Shown one piece after another: positions 8,782 to 17,419 of a stretch of DNA of 64,000 bases; positions within the stretch are counted from its first letter, which is position 1; the number at the start of each line of letters is the position of its first letter. Under the pieces are notes generated by a model that was not told where the DNA came from, made no database searches, and was given only the letters and a program-made list of their open reading frames with translations. Made by a program: the position numbers and the translations under genes. Source of the stretch: Pseudomonas sp. PDM15 (GTDB lineage Bacteria; Pseudomonadota; Gammaproteobacteria; Pseudomonadales; Pseudomonadaceae); contig NZ_JACVAA010000002.1 of the NCBI RefSeq assembly GCF_014851565.1, positions 620,001 to 684,000 of the forward strand, in the 5' to 3' direction.

Positions 8782-9690
8782 TCAATGAATCTTGAGGTTC
8801 GCCGCCAGGAAGTCCATGAACACTCGGACACGCGTAGGCAATCGCCCCCCTTGCCCCACGTAGACAGCATGGACCTCGGTTTTCCCCGCGGGCATGTAAT
8901 CCTCCAGCACCGGCAGAAGGCGACCTGCCGCCAGATCCTGCGCGACCTGACAGAAGCCAACGCGCGCAACGCCGAGCCCCAGGAGCGCCAGGTCGCGAAC
9001 GCCGTTGCCATCACTGACTCGAGCGTTGCCCGCTACTGGCACAGAGATCGCCTCGCCATTCTTGTTCCTGAAGCTCCACTCCATCGAAGGCTGGCTGAAT
9101 GTGAACCCCAGGCAGTTGTGAGCCGCCAGCTCCGCTGGCACCTGCGGGATGCCGTGCGCGTCGAGATAGCTGGGTGATGCCACGACCAGGGTTCGAGTCT
9201 CGCCCAAACGCCTGGCCACTAGGTTCGAGTTCTTGAGCGGGCCACTACGGATCGCCACGTCCACCCGGGAGCTGATGAGGTCGACCACCTCATCGCTGAG
9301 GAAGACCTCTATTGACACCCCCGGGTGGTGCTCGAGAAACACGTTCAGCAGCGGCAGCAGATACAGGCGACCAATGTCCACGTTGCAGTTGATCCGCACG
9401 GTGCCCTGAGGCGCCGAACTGGCTGCTGCCTCCTGCTCCGCCTCATCGAGCGCGGCCAAAATGGTCAGGCTGCGCTCGTAGAAGGCAGCCCCTTCGGGAG
9501 TCAGCAGTTGCCGACGGGTCGAGCGATTCAGCAGGCGAGCCCCAAGCCTGTTCTCCAAGCGAGAGATCAATTTGCTCACCGCAGAGGGGCTCATCGCGCA
9601 GCTTTTGGCCGCTGCCGTGTAACCGCCGTCCTCGACGACCCTGACGAAGACGCTCATTTCGGCGAAGCAGTTGATGTCTAGCCGTCTCAT
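8782..9690 (-). CDS. LysR-type transcriptional regulator
   Basis: A 302-aa regulator: helix-turn-helix MSVFVRVVEDGGYTAAAKSC, SPSAVSKLISRLENRLGARL, then the effector domain with VDVAIRSGPL and LLGLGVARVGFC. This subgroup (LDxxAxF-like, NRSTRR) usually controls a divergent oxidoreductase. It is divergent from the FMN-reductase-like gene at 9837 (146-bp gap) and upstream of the MDR gene at 7671, either of which may be its target. Confidence 0.92.
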   Translation of the reverse strand: MRRLDINCFAEMSVFVRVVEDGGYTAAAKSCAMSPSAVSKLISRLENRLGARLLNRSTRRQLLTPEGAAFYERSLTILAALDEAEQEAAASSAPQGTVRINCNVDIGRLYLLPLLNVFLEHHPGVSIEVFLSDEVVDLISSRVDVAIRSGPLKNSNLVARRLGETRTLVVASPSYLDAHGIPQVPAELAAHNCLGFTFSQPSMEWSFRNKNGEAISVPVAGNARVSDGNGVRDLALLGLGVARVGFCQVAQDLAAGRLLPVLEDYMPAGKTEVHAVYVGQGGRLPTRVRVFMDFLAANLKIH

Positions 9691-9836
9691 ATGAATTCAA
9701 GTCACAAATTGTATGCCTGAGGACCGGCTATATCGGCCGGATCATCGCTCTTACGCTGTTTCCCAGAGCCCGAGCTGAGCCTAGAAATTCAGCAACAGAC
9801 GTGCCACCGCAAGCGGAAATGTGTCGGGAGGATGAG

Positions 9837-10373
9837 ATGAACTGCAAGGTAAAACTGGTCCTGATTTACGAAAGCAACGATGAAGAAGCGATCGCCCCTG
9901 TGCTGGCCAGATGGGCCTCGGCGGTTATAGCGCAACGCGCCGAATTCGAATGCTGCCTGCTCGATACCTCTCTGCGACGAGCAGCACTTCCCCATCTCAC
10001 CCGAGCCGATGCCTTCCTGATTTTCGCGTCGGAGCAAAGCCATGGTTACTCCGCCGACCTGAAGGCCTTCATCGACCAGGTAGCGATTCGCTGGCAGGCC
10101 AGGCCGGTGGCCTTCATTGGCTATGGCGGTGAATCGGGAGGCATCCACGCTATCGGTCAGCTTCGCCAGGTCCTGGCGGGGCAGCACGCCGTGCCCATCT
10201 GCAGCGCAGTGACACTGGCCAATCCGTGGACGCTATTGGATGAGGATGGACTTTGGCGCGAGGCGGATCAGGCAAGAATCCCCATGGCACGCATGTTGGT
10301 CCAGCTGAACTGGTGGGCCAGAGCGCTTAGGTCTGCGCGGGAGCAAAAGCCCTATGAGCTGGTGAGCCAGTGA
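9837..10373 (+). CDS. NADPH-dependent FMN reductase-like flavoprotein
   Basis: A 178-aa flavodoxin-like fold protein. LVLIYESNDEEAIAPVLARW matches the first strand/phosphate-loop region in degenerate form, ADAFLIFASEQSHGYSADLK corresponds to the substrate/flavin loop (usually PEYNxSxxxxLK; here EQSHGYSADLK), and FIGYGGESGGIHA to the third loop. It probably reduces FMN, quinones or azo compounds with NAD(P)H. I chose 9837 because GGGAGG precedes it. Divergent from LysR 8782-9690. Confidence 0.8.
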   Translation: MNCKVKLVLIYESNDEEAIAPVLARWASAVIAQRAEFECCLLDTSLRRAALPHLTRADAFLIFASEQSHGYSADLKAFIDQVAIRWQARPVAFIGYGGESGGIHAIGQLRQVLAGQHAVPICSAVTLANPWTLLDEDGLWREADQARIPMARMLVQLNWWARALRSAREQKPYELVSQ

Positions 10374-10495
10374 CAGCAGCTCTGCAGGATTAGGCAAGTG
10401 GTGTGCAGTAATCGATTAATGGTTGCCAGTCCCTTAACCCTAATCTTTTTCCAGGCCCACTTGCGGGTGAACAGTGAAGCGGACAGGAAAAGACC

Positions 10496-11233
10496 ATGAT
10501 GAACATCGAAGGCAAAGTCATCGTAATTACCGGCGCCAGCAGCGGCATTGGTGAAGCCACTGCACGGCTGTTGGCCAGCCGCGGAGCGAAGGTGATGCTG
10601 GGTGCTCGGCGCACCGACCGCCTTGAGAAAATTGCAGATGATATTCAGGGCGCCGGTGGTAGCGCAGCGTTTCGCGCCCTCGACGTGACCAGCAGACAAG
10701 ACGTCCAGAACTTCGTTGACTTCACCGTCACTCGTTTCGGTCGAGTCGATGTCCTGATCAACAACGCCGGTGTGATGCCGCTCTCCAAACTGGAAGCGCT
10801 CAAGGTGGACGAGTGGGATCGCATGATCGATGTCAACATCCGCGGGGTGTTGCACGGTATCGCCGCGACCCTTCCGCTGATGCAGCAACAACGCGCCGGG
10901 CAGATCATCAATATCGCCTCGATTGGTGCATACGCCGTCAGTCCGACCGCGGCTGTTTACTGCGCTACCAAGTACGCCGTGCGAGCCATTTCGGAGGGCC
11001 TCCGGCAGGAGGTCGGCGGAGACATCCGAGTAACCGTCATCGCACCTGGCGTAACCGAATCCGAGCTAGCTGAAAGCATCTCCGATGAAGGCGGTCGCGC
11101 CGAAATGGTGGCGTTCCGCAAGATCGCCATTCCGGCCGAGGCCATAGCCCGAGCGATTGCCTATGCCGTGGAACAGCCCGCAAACGTGGATGTAAGCGAG
11201 CTGATCGTGCGTCCCACGGCAAGCCCTTTCTGA
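10496..11233 (+). CDS. SDR family oxidoreductase (paralogue of the gene at 35132)
   Basis: A 245-aa classical short-chain dehydrogenase: TGASSGIG at residues 12-19, NNAGVMPLS, the catalytic IASIGAY Ser and VYCATKYAV (YxxxK, with Cys after Tyr). It closely resembles the SDR at 35132-35869 in length and in nearly every motif, including ARRTDRLE/ARRSERLE, PGVTES and the C-terminal VDVSELVIRPT-type ending. It should reduce a carbonyl or oxidise an alcohol with NADP(H). It follows the FMN-reductase-like gene by 122 bp. Confidence 0.92.
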   Translation: MMNIEGKVIVITGASSGIGEATARLLASRGAKVMLGARRTDRLEKIADDIQGAGGSAAFRALDVTSRQDVQNFVDFTVTRFGRVDVLINNAGVMPLSKLEALKVDEWDRMIDVNIRGVLHGIAATLPLMQQQRAGQIINIASIGAYAVSPTAAVYCATKYAVRAISEGLRQEVGGDIRVTVIAPGVTESELAESISDEGGRAEMVAFRKIAIPAEAIARAIAYAVEQPANVDVSELIVRPTASPF

Positions 11234-11322
11234 CTGTTGTGCAACCACGCTACTGGCCTTGTAACAGGCCAGCGAGCGCTATTGCCTAGACCAGCTGAGA
11301 CAGACAAAGCAGAGGATGAAAA

Positions 11323-11592
11323 ATGGCGAAACCGTCGGGAGATCAGAACAAGTACGTGGGCATGTGGGTTACCGCAGATGGCCGCATTCGTCATGAGTTG
11401 CTGGCTGGTGGACGCTATGACGAAGCCCGTGGCAAGAAGAAAAGTGCCTACCAGGGGCGCTACTGGCTTGAGGGCGACCATGTCGAATACGTGGACGATA
11501 CCGGCTTCACCGCTGATGGCGAGTTCCGCGATGGTGTTCTTTACCACGCTGGGATGGTTCTCTATCGCGAAGAAGTCGAGCCCTCCATGTAA
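11323..11592 (+). CDS. Atu4866 domain-containing small protein
   Basis: An 89-aa protein. YVGMWVTADGRIRHELL, GRYDEARG, YQGRYW, DDTGFTADGEFRDGVLYHAGM match the Atu4866 family, a small beta-barrel of unknown function often found beside SDRs and LysR regulators. The ribosome binding site AGAGGATG and its position 89 bp after the SDR gene suggest joint expression. Confidence 0.85.
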   Translation: MAKPSGDQNKYVGMWVTADGRIRHELLAGGRYDEARGKKKSAYQGRYWLEGDHVEYVDDTGFTADGEFRDGVLYHAGMVLYREEVEPSM

Positions 11593-11614
11593 TGCTTGGC
11601 GCTGCTGCCTGACC

Positions 11615-11671
11615 GACCGCTCTGGCCGAAAGCAGCCTGTCACCGGCGTTCGCTACCGGCCAGAAGCGGAC
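11615..11671. repeat. Imperfect inverted repeat of the GGCCAGAAGCGGAC family
   Basis: gaccgctctggcc (11615-11627) is nearly the reverse complement of ggccagaagcggac (11658-11671), giving a potential hairpin between the Atu4866 and MDR genes, which converge here. The right arm matches the repeat at 2758-2776. It could also serve as a bidirectional terminator. Confidence 0.5.
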
Positions 11672-11713
11672 GCTCTGGCCGTTAGTACGGATAGAGCCTT
11701 AGAGCAACGGGGG

Positions 11714-12715
11714 CTATTCACCCACCAACTGGATTACCGTCTTGCCCTTGCCGCGACCCTCCGCGACCTGGCGAAACGCCTCATTGACTCCACTCAGCGC
11801 AAAGCGCTGCTGATCGACCCGGATCGCCAACTGGCCTGTATTGGCCAGCGCGGCGGCCTCGCGCAGTATGGCCCCGTGATGTTCGCGGCCCTTGCCGGTA
11901 AGCAGCGGCGTCAGGGTGAAGACCCCCGAATAGGTGGCACTTTTGAACGATAGCGGCGCAAGGCTGTGCTGGCCCCAGCCGAGGCAGCTCAGGACATGCC
12001 CGGTATAAGGCTTCACGGCCTGAAAGGACGCATCCAGTGTGCTGCCGCCAACGGTGTCGTAGACGATATCGAAGCCCTCGCCGGCCGTGTATTGCGCGAC
12101 ATAGGCCTCCACGCTCTGCGCCTGGTAGTCGATAGCCGTGGCACCTAGCGAGCGAATGAAGTCCAGGCTCGCCGCCGAACCGGTGGCGTAGACTTCGGCA
12201 CCGCGCGCCTTGGCCAGCTGTACCGCCACCTGGCCGACACCCCCGGCGCCGCCGTGGATCAGCACACGCTGACCTGTGCGCACATTGGCGCGATCCACCA
12301 GACCCTCCCACGCCGTGATGAACACCAATGGCAAGGCGGCCGCCTCACGCATGCTCAGCGTTTGCGGTTTGGGTGCGATCAGCCGGGCATCCACGGCGAT
12401 GTATTCGGCCAGGGTGCCCTGGGCGCCGCCGATACCGCCGGCCATGCCGAAGACCTCCTGGCCAGTGATAAAGCCCTCGACCGCCTCGCCCAGCTCGACG
12501 ACCGTGCCGGCCAGATCCAGGCCGAGCACCGCCGGCAGCGCCTGACGGGCATGAGCACCTGCGCCGGTGGCAATCTTGGTATCGAGCGGGTTGACACCCG
12601 CGGCGTGGACCCTGACCAGGACCTGCCCCTTGCCGAGAACAGGGCGGGCGACGTGGCGCACGGCCAGCGGGGCCTGGGCGGACTCGGCGATAGCGGCAAG
12701 CATCTGGTGTTTCAT
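11714..12715 (-). CDS. Zinc-free MDR oxidoreductase / NADPH:quinone reductase
   Basis: A 333-aa medium-chain dehydrogenase: AAGVNPLDTKIATG, then RVLIHGGAGGVGQVAVQLAK (NADPH-binding loop), YATGSAASLDFIRSLGATAIDY and the C-terminal AEGRGKGKTVIQL. This is the quinone-reductase/YhdH-like class without zinc ligands. Start at 12715 with AGAGAGG; the frame extends 17 codons upstream without support. Divergent from LysR at 12816, its probable regulator. Confidence 0.9.
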   Translation of the reverse strand: MKHQMLAAIAESAQAPLAVRHVARPVLGKGQVLVRVHAAGVNPLDTKIATGAGAHARQALPAVLGLDLAGTVVELGEAVEGFITGQEVFGMAGGIGGAQGTLAEYIAVDARLIAPKPQTLSMREAAALPLVFITAWEGLVDRANVRTGQRVLIHGGAGGVGQVAVQLAKARGAEVYATGSAASLDFIRSLGATAIDYQAQSVEAYVAQYTAGEGFDIVYDTVGGSTLDASFQAVKPYTGHVLSCLGWGQHSLAPLSFKSATYSGVFTLTPLLTGKGREHHGAILREAAALANTGQLAIRVDQQRFALSGVNEAFRQVAEGRGKGKTVIQLVGE

Positions 12716-12815
12716 GATGGGAACCTCTCTGAAGTGGACGCTTACAGGTTGCCCCGCCTCATCCATTCCGATAAGAAGCTAAATTTTCATATTATTTATT
12801 CCCCACAGAGGCCGA

Positions 12816-13700
12816 ATGGCGATGGATCTGTTCGACAACATGCGCATCTTCGTGCGCGTCGTGGAGCGTGGATCGTTTTCTGCCGTAGCTCGCGAGCTGA
12901 ACATGGGCCAGCCTGCAGTAAGCAAGCAGGTCCGCGCCCTGGAGCAATATCTCGGCGGCCCCGTGTTCGCCCGCAGCACCCGGCACCTGGCGCTGACCGA
13001 CCAGGGGCAACGCTTCTACAGCCACTGCCAGGACATTCTCGGCCAGCTCGAAAGCGCCACGCGCAGCTTCGCCAGCGGCCAGGAGCAGATCGCCGGCCCC
13101 ATGCGCATCGCCGCACCGGTCAGCTACGGGAGATTGTGCATTGCGCCTCTGCTCGGGACCTTTCTGCAGCGCCACCCCGATGTGCGGATCGACCTGCGGC
13201 TAAGCGATCACAACGAAGACCTGCTCATGGAAAACATCGATCTGGCCATCCGCATCGGAGTGGTGAAAAGCGAGGGCCTGGTGGCCGTGTCCCTGGGCAC
13301 CAGCGCGCGGCGTGTGTATGCCTCCCCCGCCTATCTGGATCGACACGGCCAGCCACGCGAGCCAGCTGAACTGGCAGGCCACAACTGCATCGGCTTCACC
13401 TTGCTGGAGCACTACGACCGCTGGCGCTTCACGCGCGGGAAGGACGCGAGCGATGTCGCCATCAAAGGCAACGTCACCAGCAACAGCAGCGAGGCCATTC
13501 GTGAAATGGTCCTCGGCGGTCTGGGCATCTCCCTCTCTCCAGAATGGCTGTTCGCCGCAGATCTCGAACAAGGCAGCGTGCGTAGCCTGCTCGACGATTA
13601 TCAGACCACCGCGCTGCCCGTCAGCGCCGTGTTCAATCGTGAGCGACGTCGTTCGGCACGGACGATGGCGTTCGTCGATTTTCTCCGGGAGCACTTATAA
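12816..13700 (+). CDS. LysR-type transcriptional regulator
   Basis: A 294-aa regulator: MDLFDNMRIFVRVVERGSFS, QPAVSKQVRALEQYLG, ARSTRHLALTDQG, then the effector domain with NIDLAIRIGVVKSEG and MVLGGLGISLSPEW. The 100-bp region shared with the divergent MDR gene is AT-rich (taaattttcatattattt) and the likely operator/promoter. It converges with the AraC gene at 13746. Confidence 0.92.
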   Translation: MAMDLFDNMRIFVRVVERGSFSAVARELNMGQPAVSKQVRALEQYLGGPVFARSTRHLALTDQGQRFYSHCQDILGQLESATRSFASGQEQIAGPMRIAAPVSYGRLCIAPLLGTFLQRHPDVRIDLRLSDHNEDLLMENIDLAIRIGVVKSEGLVAVSLGTSARRVYASPAYLDRHGQPREPAELAGHNCIGFTLLEHYDRWRFTRGKDASDVAIKGNVTSNSSEAIREMVLGGLGISLSPEWLFAADLEQGSVRSLLDDYQTTALPVSAVFNRERRRSARTMAFVDFLREHL

Positions 13701-13745
13701 GTCTCGGGCGCCGGCGCTGCGAATGGCACACACCTCTGCCAGGCA

Positions 13746-14570
13746 TCACGCCGTGTTGTGCTGGAGCCACTCCGTGGGACTTGCCCCCACCTTGCGACGA
13801 AAGGTGCGGGCCAGCGCAGATGGACTTTCGTAACCGACCTCATCGGCAATCAGGGCGATGGGGCGGCCCTCTCGCAAGCGCTTCTGCGTCAGACTGATGC
13901 GCCAGTTCGCCAGGTAGTCCGCAGGGGTTATGCCTATGACGGTGCGAAAGTGCGCGGCAAAGCTCGCGCGCGACATGCCCGAGCGCTCAGCCAGTTCCGC
14001 CACCGACCAGTTGCGCTGGGGTTCGTTGTGAATGCCCACCAGGGCGCGGGAGAGCTGAGCGTTAGCCAGGCCGGCCATCATCCCCGAGGCAATACTGCGG
14101 TTGGCGATGAGGTGGCGCAGCAGCTGAATCACCATCAGCTCGAATAGCCGGTTGAGGATGACATCCCGACCACATTCGTCGCCGAAGGCTTCTTCGAACA
14201 GCCAGTCGAGGGTGCCATCGAGGCCCTGCAATTCGCGCAGCGGCTTGATGATGAAGTCCGGCAAGGCCAGGGTCAGCGGATTGTTGGCTCCGCCATCGAA
14301 TTGCAAGGTGGCACACACCAACTCCGCTGCATCCGCTTCCGTCGCCAGCAACTGATGCTCCTGCGGGCGCACAGCCAGTATCAGGCTGGGCTCCGTCAGT
14401 TCGATCAGTCGGTTGCGTTTGTCCCTGAAGGCCAGGCGCCCCGAGCGCAACAAATGGGCGTGGCCGAAACTGTGCTGCCCATAAAGGCGGGTGGTGCCGC
14501 AGAACCCACCTTGGTGAAACGTGGAAGCGTGCAGGTTGAAGTGCTTGAGCAATGTCGAGAGCCGGTCCAT
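13746..14570 (-). CDS. AraC family regulator, cupin_6 N-terminus
   Basis: A 274-aa regulator. The N-terminal region (LLKHFNLHASTFHQGGFCG, GHAHLLRSGRL) resembles the AraC-binding cupin domain seen in regulators of oxidoreductase genes; the C-terminus has VAELAERSGMSRASFAAHFR and YESPSALARTFRRKVGASPT. Start at 14570 is the Met of MDRLSTLL; the frame is open 33 codons further but without a site. Divergent from the carboxymuconolactone decarboxylase gene at 14700 and probably regulates it through the direct repeats at 14587-14616. Confidence 0.88.
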   Translation of the reverse strand: MDRLSTLLKHFNLHASTFHQGGFCGTTRLYGQHSFGHAHLLRSGRLAFRDKRNRLIELTEPSLILAVRPQEHQLLATEADAAELVCATLQFDGGANNPLTLALPDFIIKPLRELQGLDGTLDWLFEEAFGDECGRDVILNRLFELMVIQLLRHLIANRSIASGMMAGLANAQLSRALVGIHNEPQRNWSVAELAERSGMSRASFAAHFRTVIGITPADYLANWRISLTQKRLREGRPIALIADEVGYESPSALARTFRRKVGASPTEWLQHNTA

Positions 14571-14586
14571 GTCGCACCCACATTTA

Positions 14587-14616
14587 GACGATCTGTTGCA
14601 TAACTTCGACGATCTG
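14587..14616. promoter_or_regulatory. AraC-type direct repeat, 21-bp spacing
   Basis: gacgatctg occurs at 14587-14595 and again at 14608-14616, exactly 21 bp apart, between the divergent AraC gene and the carboxymuconolactone decarboxylase gene. AraC-family proteins bind two direct half-sites two helical turns apart, so this is a good operator candidate. Confidence 0.6.
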
Positions 14617-14699
14617 AATCCGAAAGGAAAGCCTCCGTCCCTAGCATGAACTCCAAGCTTGATCGACAAGCCGGTTAATCAACCTACTGGAGAACTACC

Positions 14700-15218
14700 A
14701 TGACTCGTATCGCCGCTCTCTCGCTGGACCAGGCCCCTGCTGGCTCACGCGCTGCCCTTGAAGGCATTCAGAAAGGCCTCGGTTTCATTCCCAACGCATT
14801 CAAGACCCTGGCTCACTCGCCGGCCGCCCTGAACGGCTATCTGGGCCTCGCCCAGGCCATGGGTAAAAGCTCGCTGAGCCCCGCCGAGCGTGAAGTCGTT
14901 GCCCTGGCCACCTCGGAAATCAACGGTTGCGACTACTGCCTCGCCGCCCACACCTTCTTTGGCGCCAAGGCTGGCTTGAGCGATGAGGCCATCAGCCAAG
15001 CCCGTAGCGGCACACTCGGCGCGATAGCAGCGCTGGCGCACCAGATCACCGCAAGCCGCGGCCAACTGAGTGATGAGCAAATTGCTGCGGCACGTGCGGC
15101 CGGTCTCACCGACAGCAAGATCGTGGAGGTGGTTGCGCAGGTCACGCTGCTCACCCTGACCAATTACCTGAACAACATCGCTGCGACCGATATCGACTTC
15201 CCACCGTCGCCACGCTAG
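14700..15218 (+). CDS. Carboxymuconolactone decarboxylase family / AhpD-like protein
   Basis: A 172-aa all-helical protein. NGCDYCLAAHTFFG carries the CxxC...H motif of AhpD-like alkylhydroperoxidases in the CMD family, used for thiol-based peroxide reduction. The Cys pair and His are intact, favouring a redox enzyme rather than a true decarboxylase. GGAGA precedes the ATG. A glutaredoxin gene follows after 12 bp and could recycle its disulfide. Confidence 0.9.
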   Translation: MTRIAALSLDQAPAGSRAALEGIQKGLGFIPNAFKTLAHSPAALNGYLGLAQAMGKSSLSPAEREVVALATSEINGCDYCLAAHTFFGAKAGLSDEAISQARSGTLGAIAALAHQITASRGQLSDEQIAAARAAGLTDSKIVEVVAQVTLLTLTNYLNNIAATDIDFPPSPR

Positions 15219-15230
15219 GGGGTAACCGCC

Positions 15231-15485
15231 ATGAGCCAAGTGACTATCTACACCACCCGACACTGTCCCTACTGCGTCAGCGCCAAGCGGCTGCTATCGA
15301 GCAAGGGCATCACCCCCCACGAAATCGACGTTGAGGAATCACCACGGCATCTGACGGAAATGTTGCAGCGATCCCGGCGCAGAACCGTCCCGCAGATCTT
15401 TGTTGGTGATGTGCATGTCGGTGGCTTTGATGACCTGGCGAGCCTCGATCACAAGGGCGGGCTCGATGCACTGTTGCTCACCTGA
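15231..15485 (+). CDS. Glutaredoxin (GrxC-like, dithiol)
   Basis: An 84-aa thioredoxin-fold protein with the dithiol active site CPYC at residues 13-16, the cis-Pro TVPQIF and the C-terminal GGFDDL glutathione-binding loop; this is GrxC length and pattern. It reduces disulfides with glutathione. It lies 12 bp behind the AhpD-like gene in the same operon and probably supplies it with electrons. This would be an accessory copy beside the usual chromosomal grx genes. Confidence 0.92.
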   Translation: MSQVTIYTTRHCPYCVSAKRLLSSKGITPHEIDVEESPRHLTEMLQRSRRRTVPQIFVGDVHVGGFDDLASLDHKGGLDALLLT

Positions 15486-15492
15486 TGCACGA

Positions 15493-15527
15493 GAGTGCTC
15501 CGGAATGCGGTCCCATCCGGAGCACTC
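15493..15527. terminator. Hairpin terminator after glutaredoxin gene
   Basis: A perfect 12-bp stem (gagtgctccgga / tccggagcactc, counting the outer G-C pair) with an 11-base loop, starting 7 bp after the glutaredoxin stop. Only a short T-run follows on the plus strand. Confidence 0.7.
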
Positions 15528-15646
15528 GTTATTTCCGCTCGACACCCAGATTCAAGTGCAGGCAGCGCTGTGTTTATCCACAAGCGACTCTGCCTTGCCT
15601 GGTCTCCTGTTCTGGCGGGTGCCTTGCCGCTCGCCCTTTCAGCCAA

Positions 15647-16549
15647 TCAAGCCATATCGCTCTGACTGAACTCCTCGGCGAGGAAGTCGATCAGCGTGCG
15701 CACCGAAGGCAGCAGCCCGCGGCGTGAAGGGAAGATGGCGTGGACGATGCCGCAGCGGGGCGTCCAGCCCGGCAGCATCTCCACCAGCCGGCCGTCTGCC
15801 AGTTCCTCGCGCACCGATACCCGCGGCAGGTGGGCGATGCCCACGCCGGCCAGCGCGGCGTTGCGCAGGGCGAGCAGATCGTCGGTGACCATGCGCGGCC
15901 GGTGCGGGATTACCAGCCTGGCCTCGTCCTGCAGCAGCTCCCACTGGTAGTCGCGCTGCGTGCCGCCCCAGTGCAGGCTCGGCAGCCGGCCCAGATCCTC
16001 CGGCTGGAAGCCTGCCGGCAGGCTGGCCAGGTGATCCGGGTGGCCAACCAGGCATTGGGTACTGGCGCCCAGCACCTTCATCACCATGTCGGTGTTTTCC
16101 AGCGGCGGGAAGCGTACCCGCAGGGCGATGTCGAAGCCTTCGTGAAGCAGGTCGACCCGGCGGTTGGTGCTCTCGATGTACAGCTCCACCAGCGGGTACC
16201 TGAGCATGTAGCGGCTGAGCATCGGCCCGACCCAGGAGTTCAGCAGCGTGGTGGGGCAAGCCAGGCGCACCAGGCCGCGCGGCTCGGCGCGGTTGCGCTC
16301 GACCACCTCGGCCGCGCCCTCCGCCTCCACGCGCATCGCCAGACAGCGCCGGTAGTACTCCTGGCCGATCTCGGTGAGTGACAGGTGCCGGCTGGTGCGG
16401 TTCAGCAGGCGCACGCCGAGGCGCTCCTCGAGCTGGGCGATACGCCGGCTGAGCTTGGACTTGGGCATGTCCAGCGCGCGCCCGGCAGCGGCGAAGCCGC
16501 CGTGCTCAACCACCTGGGTGAAGTAATAGAGGCTGTTGAGGTCTTCCAT
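15647..16549 (-). CDS. LysR-type transcriptional regulator
   Basis: A 300-aa regulator: MEDLNSLYYFTQVVEHGGFA, LDMPKSKLSRRIAQLEERLG, LLNRTSRHLSLTEIG. GGAGAACG precedes the start. It is divergent from the YcaC-like hydrolase gene at 16709 (159-bp gap), the arrangement expected if it controls that gene. From here on the genes are visibly richer in G/C at third codon positions than those to the left. Confidence 0.92.
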   Translation of the reverse strand: MEDLNSLYYFTQVVEHGGFAAAGRALDMPKSKLSRRIAQLEERLGVRLLNRTSRHLSLTEIGQEYYRRCLAMRVEAEGAAEVVERNRAEPRGLVRLACPTTLLNSWVGPMLSRYMLRYPLVELYIESTNRRVDLLHEGFDIALRVRFPPLENTDMVMKVLGASTQCLVGHPDHLASLPAGFQPEDLGRLPSLHWGGTQRDYQWELLQDEARLVIPHRPRMVTDDLLALRNAALAGVGIAHLPRVSVREELADGRLVEMLPGWTPRCGIVHAIFPSRRGLLPSVRTLIDFLAEEFSQSDMA

Positions 16550-16708
16550 GATCGTTCTCCAAACAGAACGCTAGAGGCAATTTTTGCAGTCTACCGCACC
16601 AATGGGTCCGAATTTAATCTTTCCTCCATGCAGTCAGCACTGCACGGCACCACCCAAACACACCCGCCGGCTCATTCGGCACCCAACTGCAACGCGAGGA
16701 ACGCAACC

Positions 16709-17341
16709 ATGACTACTTCTTTCAAATACAACCGTCTGGACAAAGATAACGCCGCCGTTCTGCTGGTCGACCACCAAGCCGGCTTGCTGTCCCTGGTGCG
16801 CGACATCGAGCCCGACAAGTTCAAGAACAATGTCCTGGCCCTGGCCGACCTCGCCAAGTTCTTCAACCTGCCGACCATCCTCACCACCAGCTTCGAAACC
16901 GGCCCCAACGGCCCGCTGGTTCCCGAGCTGAAGGAGATGTTCCCAGACGCGCCGTACATCGCCCGTCCCGGCCAGATCAACGCCTGGGACAACGAAGACT
17001 TCGTCAAGGCAATCAAGGCCACCGGCAAGAAGCAGCTGATCATCGCCGGCGTGGTCACCGAGGTGTGCGTAGCGTTCCCGGCACTGTCGGCCATCGAGGA
17101 AGGCTTCGATGTGTTCGTGGTCACCGATGCCTCCGGCACCTTCAACCAGATCACCCGCGACTCCGCCTGGAGCCGCATGACCCAGGCAGGCGCGCAGCTG
17201 ATGAACTGGTTCGCCGTGGCCTGCGAACTGCACCGCGACTGGCGCAACGATGTGGAAGGCCTGGCCAAGATCTGCTCCGACCACATCCCGGACTACCGCA
17301 ACCTGATCACCAGCTACAGCGCCCTGACCGCAGCCAAGTGA
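16709..17341 (+). CDS. ycaC: YcaC-like isochorismatase-family hydrolase
   Basis: A 210-aa alpha/beta cysteine hydrolase. The catalytic triad of the family is visible: Asp in LLVDHQAGLL, Lys in KATGKKQLIIAG and Cys in VVTEVCVAFPAL, with the conserved non-proline cis bond region GVVTEVC. The sequence matches the YcaC subgroup, octameric enzymes of unresolved substrate. The start at 16709 follows GCGAGGA; the longer frame upstream overlaps the LysR gene and is not coding. Divergent from LysR 15647-16549, with a strong terminator downstream. Confidence 0.88.
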   Translation: MTTSFKYNRLDKDNAAVLLVDHQAGLLSLVRDIEPDKFKNNVLALADLAKFFNLPTILTTSFETGPNGPLVPELKEMFPDAPYIARPGQINAWDNEDFVKAIKATGKKQLIIAGVVTEVCVAFPALSAIEEGFDVFVVTDASGTFNQITRDSAWSRMTQAGAQLMNWFAVACELHRDWRNDVEGLAKICSDHIPDYRNLITSYSALTAAK

Positions 17342-17358
17342 TGCATCCATAAACAAAA

Positions 17359-17388
17359 ACCGGAGCCTGTATCGGGCTCCGGTTTTTT
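17359..17388 (+). terminator. Rho-independent terminator of ycaC
   Basis: A 9-bp stem accggagcc / ggctccggt with a 7-base loop followed by TTTTTT; A-rich on the other side, so it may also serve the convergent RidA gene. Confidence 0.92.
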
Positions 17389-17419
17389 GTGTTGCGCTCA
17401 ACCTGCGCAGGCGCTGCAT

